From positions 1 to 5,939 of the forward strand of contig JAJXTT010000130.1 of NCBI GenBank assembly GCA_021783525.1: a stretch of 5,939 bases of DNA. The letters are read 5' to 3'. Of the stretch, positions 5,063 to 5,939 are shown one piece after another. The position numbers were made by a program, and so were the translations under genes. The stretch is from Pseudomonadota bacterium (GTDB taxonomy: Bacteria; Pseudomonadota; Gammaproteobacteria; Burkholderiales; Gallionellaceae). Positions within the stretch are counted from its first letter, which is position 1, and each line of letters opens with the position of its first letter. Under the pieces are notes generated by a model that had not been told where the DNA came from, searched no databases, and worked only from the letters and a program-made list of their open reading frames with translations.

Positions 5063-5939
5063 ATGCAGACCCTCACCGTCGCCCTCGGCGACCGCTCCTA
5101 CCCCATCCACATCGGCGCCGGGCTGCTGGGCCAGGCTGGGTTGATCCTGCCGCTTCTGGCGCAGAAGCGCGTGATGGTCGTGACCAACATTACGGTGGCG
5201 CCCCTGTACCTGGCGCAGCTGAAGACGACGCTGGAGGCCGGCGGCGTGACGGTGGCGCAAGTGGTGCTGCCGGACGGCGAGGCCTACAAGAACTGGGAAA
5301 CGCTGAACCTGATTTTCGACGCGCTGCTGACCGACCGCGCCGAGCGCAAGACCACGCTCATTGCTTTGGGCGGCGGCGTGATCGGCGACATGACAGGTTT
5401 CGCGGCGGCGAGCTACCAGCGCGGCGTGCCCTTCATCCAGATCCCCACCACGCTGTTGTCGCAGGTCGATTCGTCCGTGGGCGGCAAGACCGGAATCAAC
5501 CATCCGCTCGGCAAGAACATGATCGGCGCCTTCTATCAGCCGAAGGTGGTGCTGGCCGATACCGACACCCTGAAGACGCTGCCCGCGCGCGAGCTGTCGG
5601 CCGGGCTCGCCGAGGTGATCAAGTACGGCCTGATCTGGGACGCCGACTTCCTCGCCTGGCTGGAAGCCAACATGGACAAGCTGCGCGCGCTCGACCCGGC
5701 GGCGATCACCCATGCGATCTATCGTTCCTGCGAGATCAAGGCGCAGGTCGTGGGGCAGGACGAGCGCGAGGGCGGCATCCGTGCGATCCTCAACCTTGGC
5801 CACACCTTCGGTCACGCGATCGAAACCGGCATGGGCTACGGCAACTGGCTCCATGGCGAGGCGGTGGCGGCCGGCATGGTCCTGGCGGCGCAAACGTCGC
5901 AGCGCATGGGGTGGATTTCCGGGGCGGACGTCGAACGCA
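5063..5939 (+). CDS. aroB: 3-dehydroquinate synthase, N-terminal 292 codons
   Basis: AroB converts DAHP to 3-dehydroquinate, the second step of the shikimate pathway to aromatic amino acids, using bound NAD and a divalent metal in the cytoplasm. The frame is open to the right edge of the window. About 65-70 of the usual 360 or so residues are missing. Visible signatures are the NAD-binding GGGVIGDMTGF (103-113), IPTTLLSQVDSSVGGKTGIN (127-146), GKNMIGAFYQP (150-160), and the three metal ligands in family positions: E184 in GLAEVIKYG, H247 in LNLGHTFGHA and H264 in WLHGEAV. All catalytic motifs present are intact. The ATG at 5063 is chosen because MQTLTVALGDRSYPIHIG is the normal start. The ribosome site before it is poor (AAATTTCCC). 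In many proteobacteria aroK sits directly upstream, but here the neighbour is a divergent polysaccharide locus. Codons are overwhelmingly G/C-ended, as expected of a host core gene. Confidence 0.98.
   Translation, partial: MQTLTVALGDRSYPIHIGAGLLGQAGLILPLLAQKRVMVVTNITVAPLYLAQLKTTLEAGGVTVAQVVLPDGEAYKNWETLNLIFDALLTDRAERKTTLIALGGGVIGDMTGFAAASYQRGVPFIQIPTTLLSQVDSSVGGKTGINHPLGKNMIGAFYQPKVVLADTDTLKTLPARELSAGLAEVIKYGLIWDADFLAWLEANMDKLRALDPAAITHAIYRSCEIKAQVVGQDEREGGIRAILNLGHTFGHAIETGMGYGNWLHGEAVAAGMVLAAQTSQRMGWISGADVER

Noticed and set aside
5006..5893. Long open frame (295 codons) on the minus strand
   Set aside because: It is the antisense shadow of aroB, whose GC-rich codons keep the opposite strand open. 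The protein is low-complexity, rich in Arg/His/Gln/Val, with no family features.

Overview
The window looks like a Betaproteobacterium, plausibly Rhodocyclales (Zoogloea/Thauera/Azoarcus-like). This rests on the AroB sequence, a GC-rich backbone and a strong sigma-54-type promoter in front of surface-polysaccharide genes. The assignment is inferred from sequence feel, not from a database search.

Layout. Positions 1-4177 hold three genes on the minus strand, all reading leftward. In transcription order they are a Wzx-like polysaccharide flippase (2708-4177), a 698-residue protein of unassigned function with alpha/alpha-toroid-like motifs (557-2653), and the N-terminal 136 codons of a WbsX/GH99-like glycan-processing protein (1-410, cut by the window edge). 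Spacing is 54 bp between the first two and 146 bp between the second and third. Positions 4178-5062 form an 885-bp divergent intergenic region without a convincing gene. Positions 5063-5939 hold the first 292 codons of aroB (3-dehydroquinate synthase) on the plus strand, cut by the right edge.

How it fits together. The left three genes look like the promoter-proximal end of an exopolysaccharide or O-antigen type locus: a flippase to move lipid-linked repeat units across the inner membrane, a WbsX-type enzyme, and a large probably cytoplasmic toroid-like protein that may act on the glycan. The best non-coding signal is a near-consensus -24/-12 (RpoN) promoter on the minus strand at 4605-4620. 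It would give the operon a leader of about 417 nt and make expression depend on an enhancer-binding activator. A second, weaker -24/-12-like site sits just before the WbsX gene. aroB is a housekeeping shikimate-pathway gene whose usual upstream partner aroK is absent here. Its codons are much more G/C-ended than those of the 698-residue gene, so the polysaccharide locus may have been inserted next to aroB.
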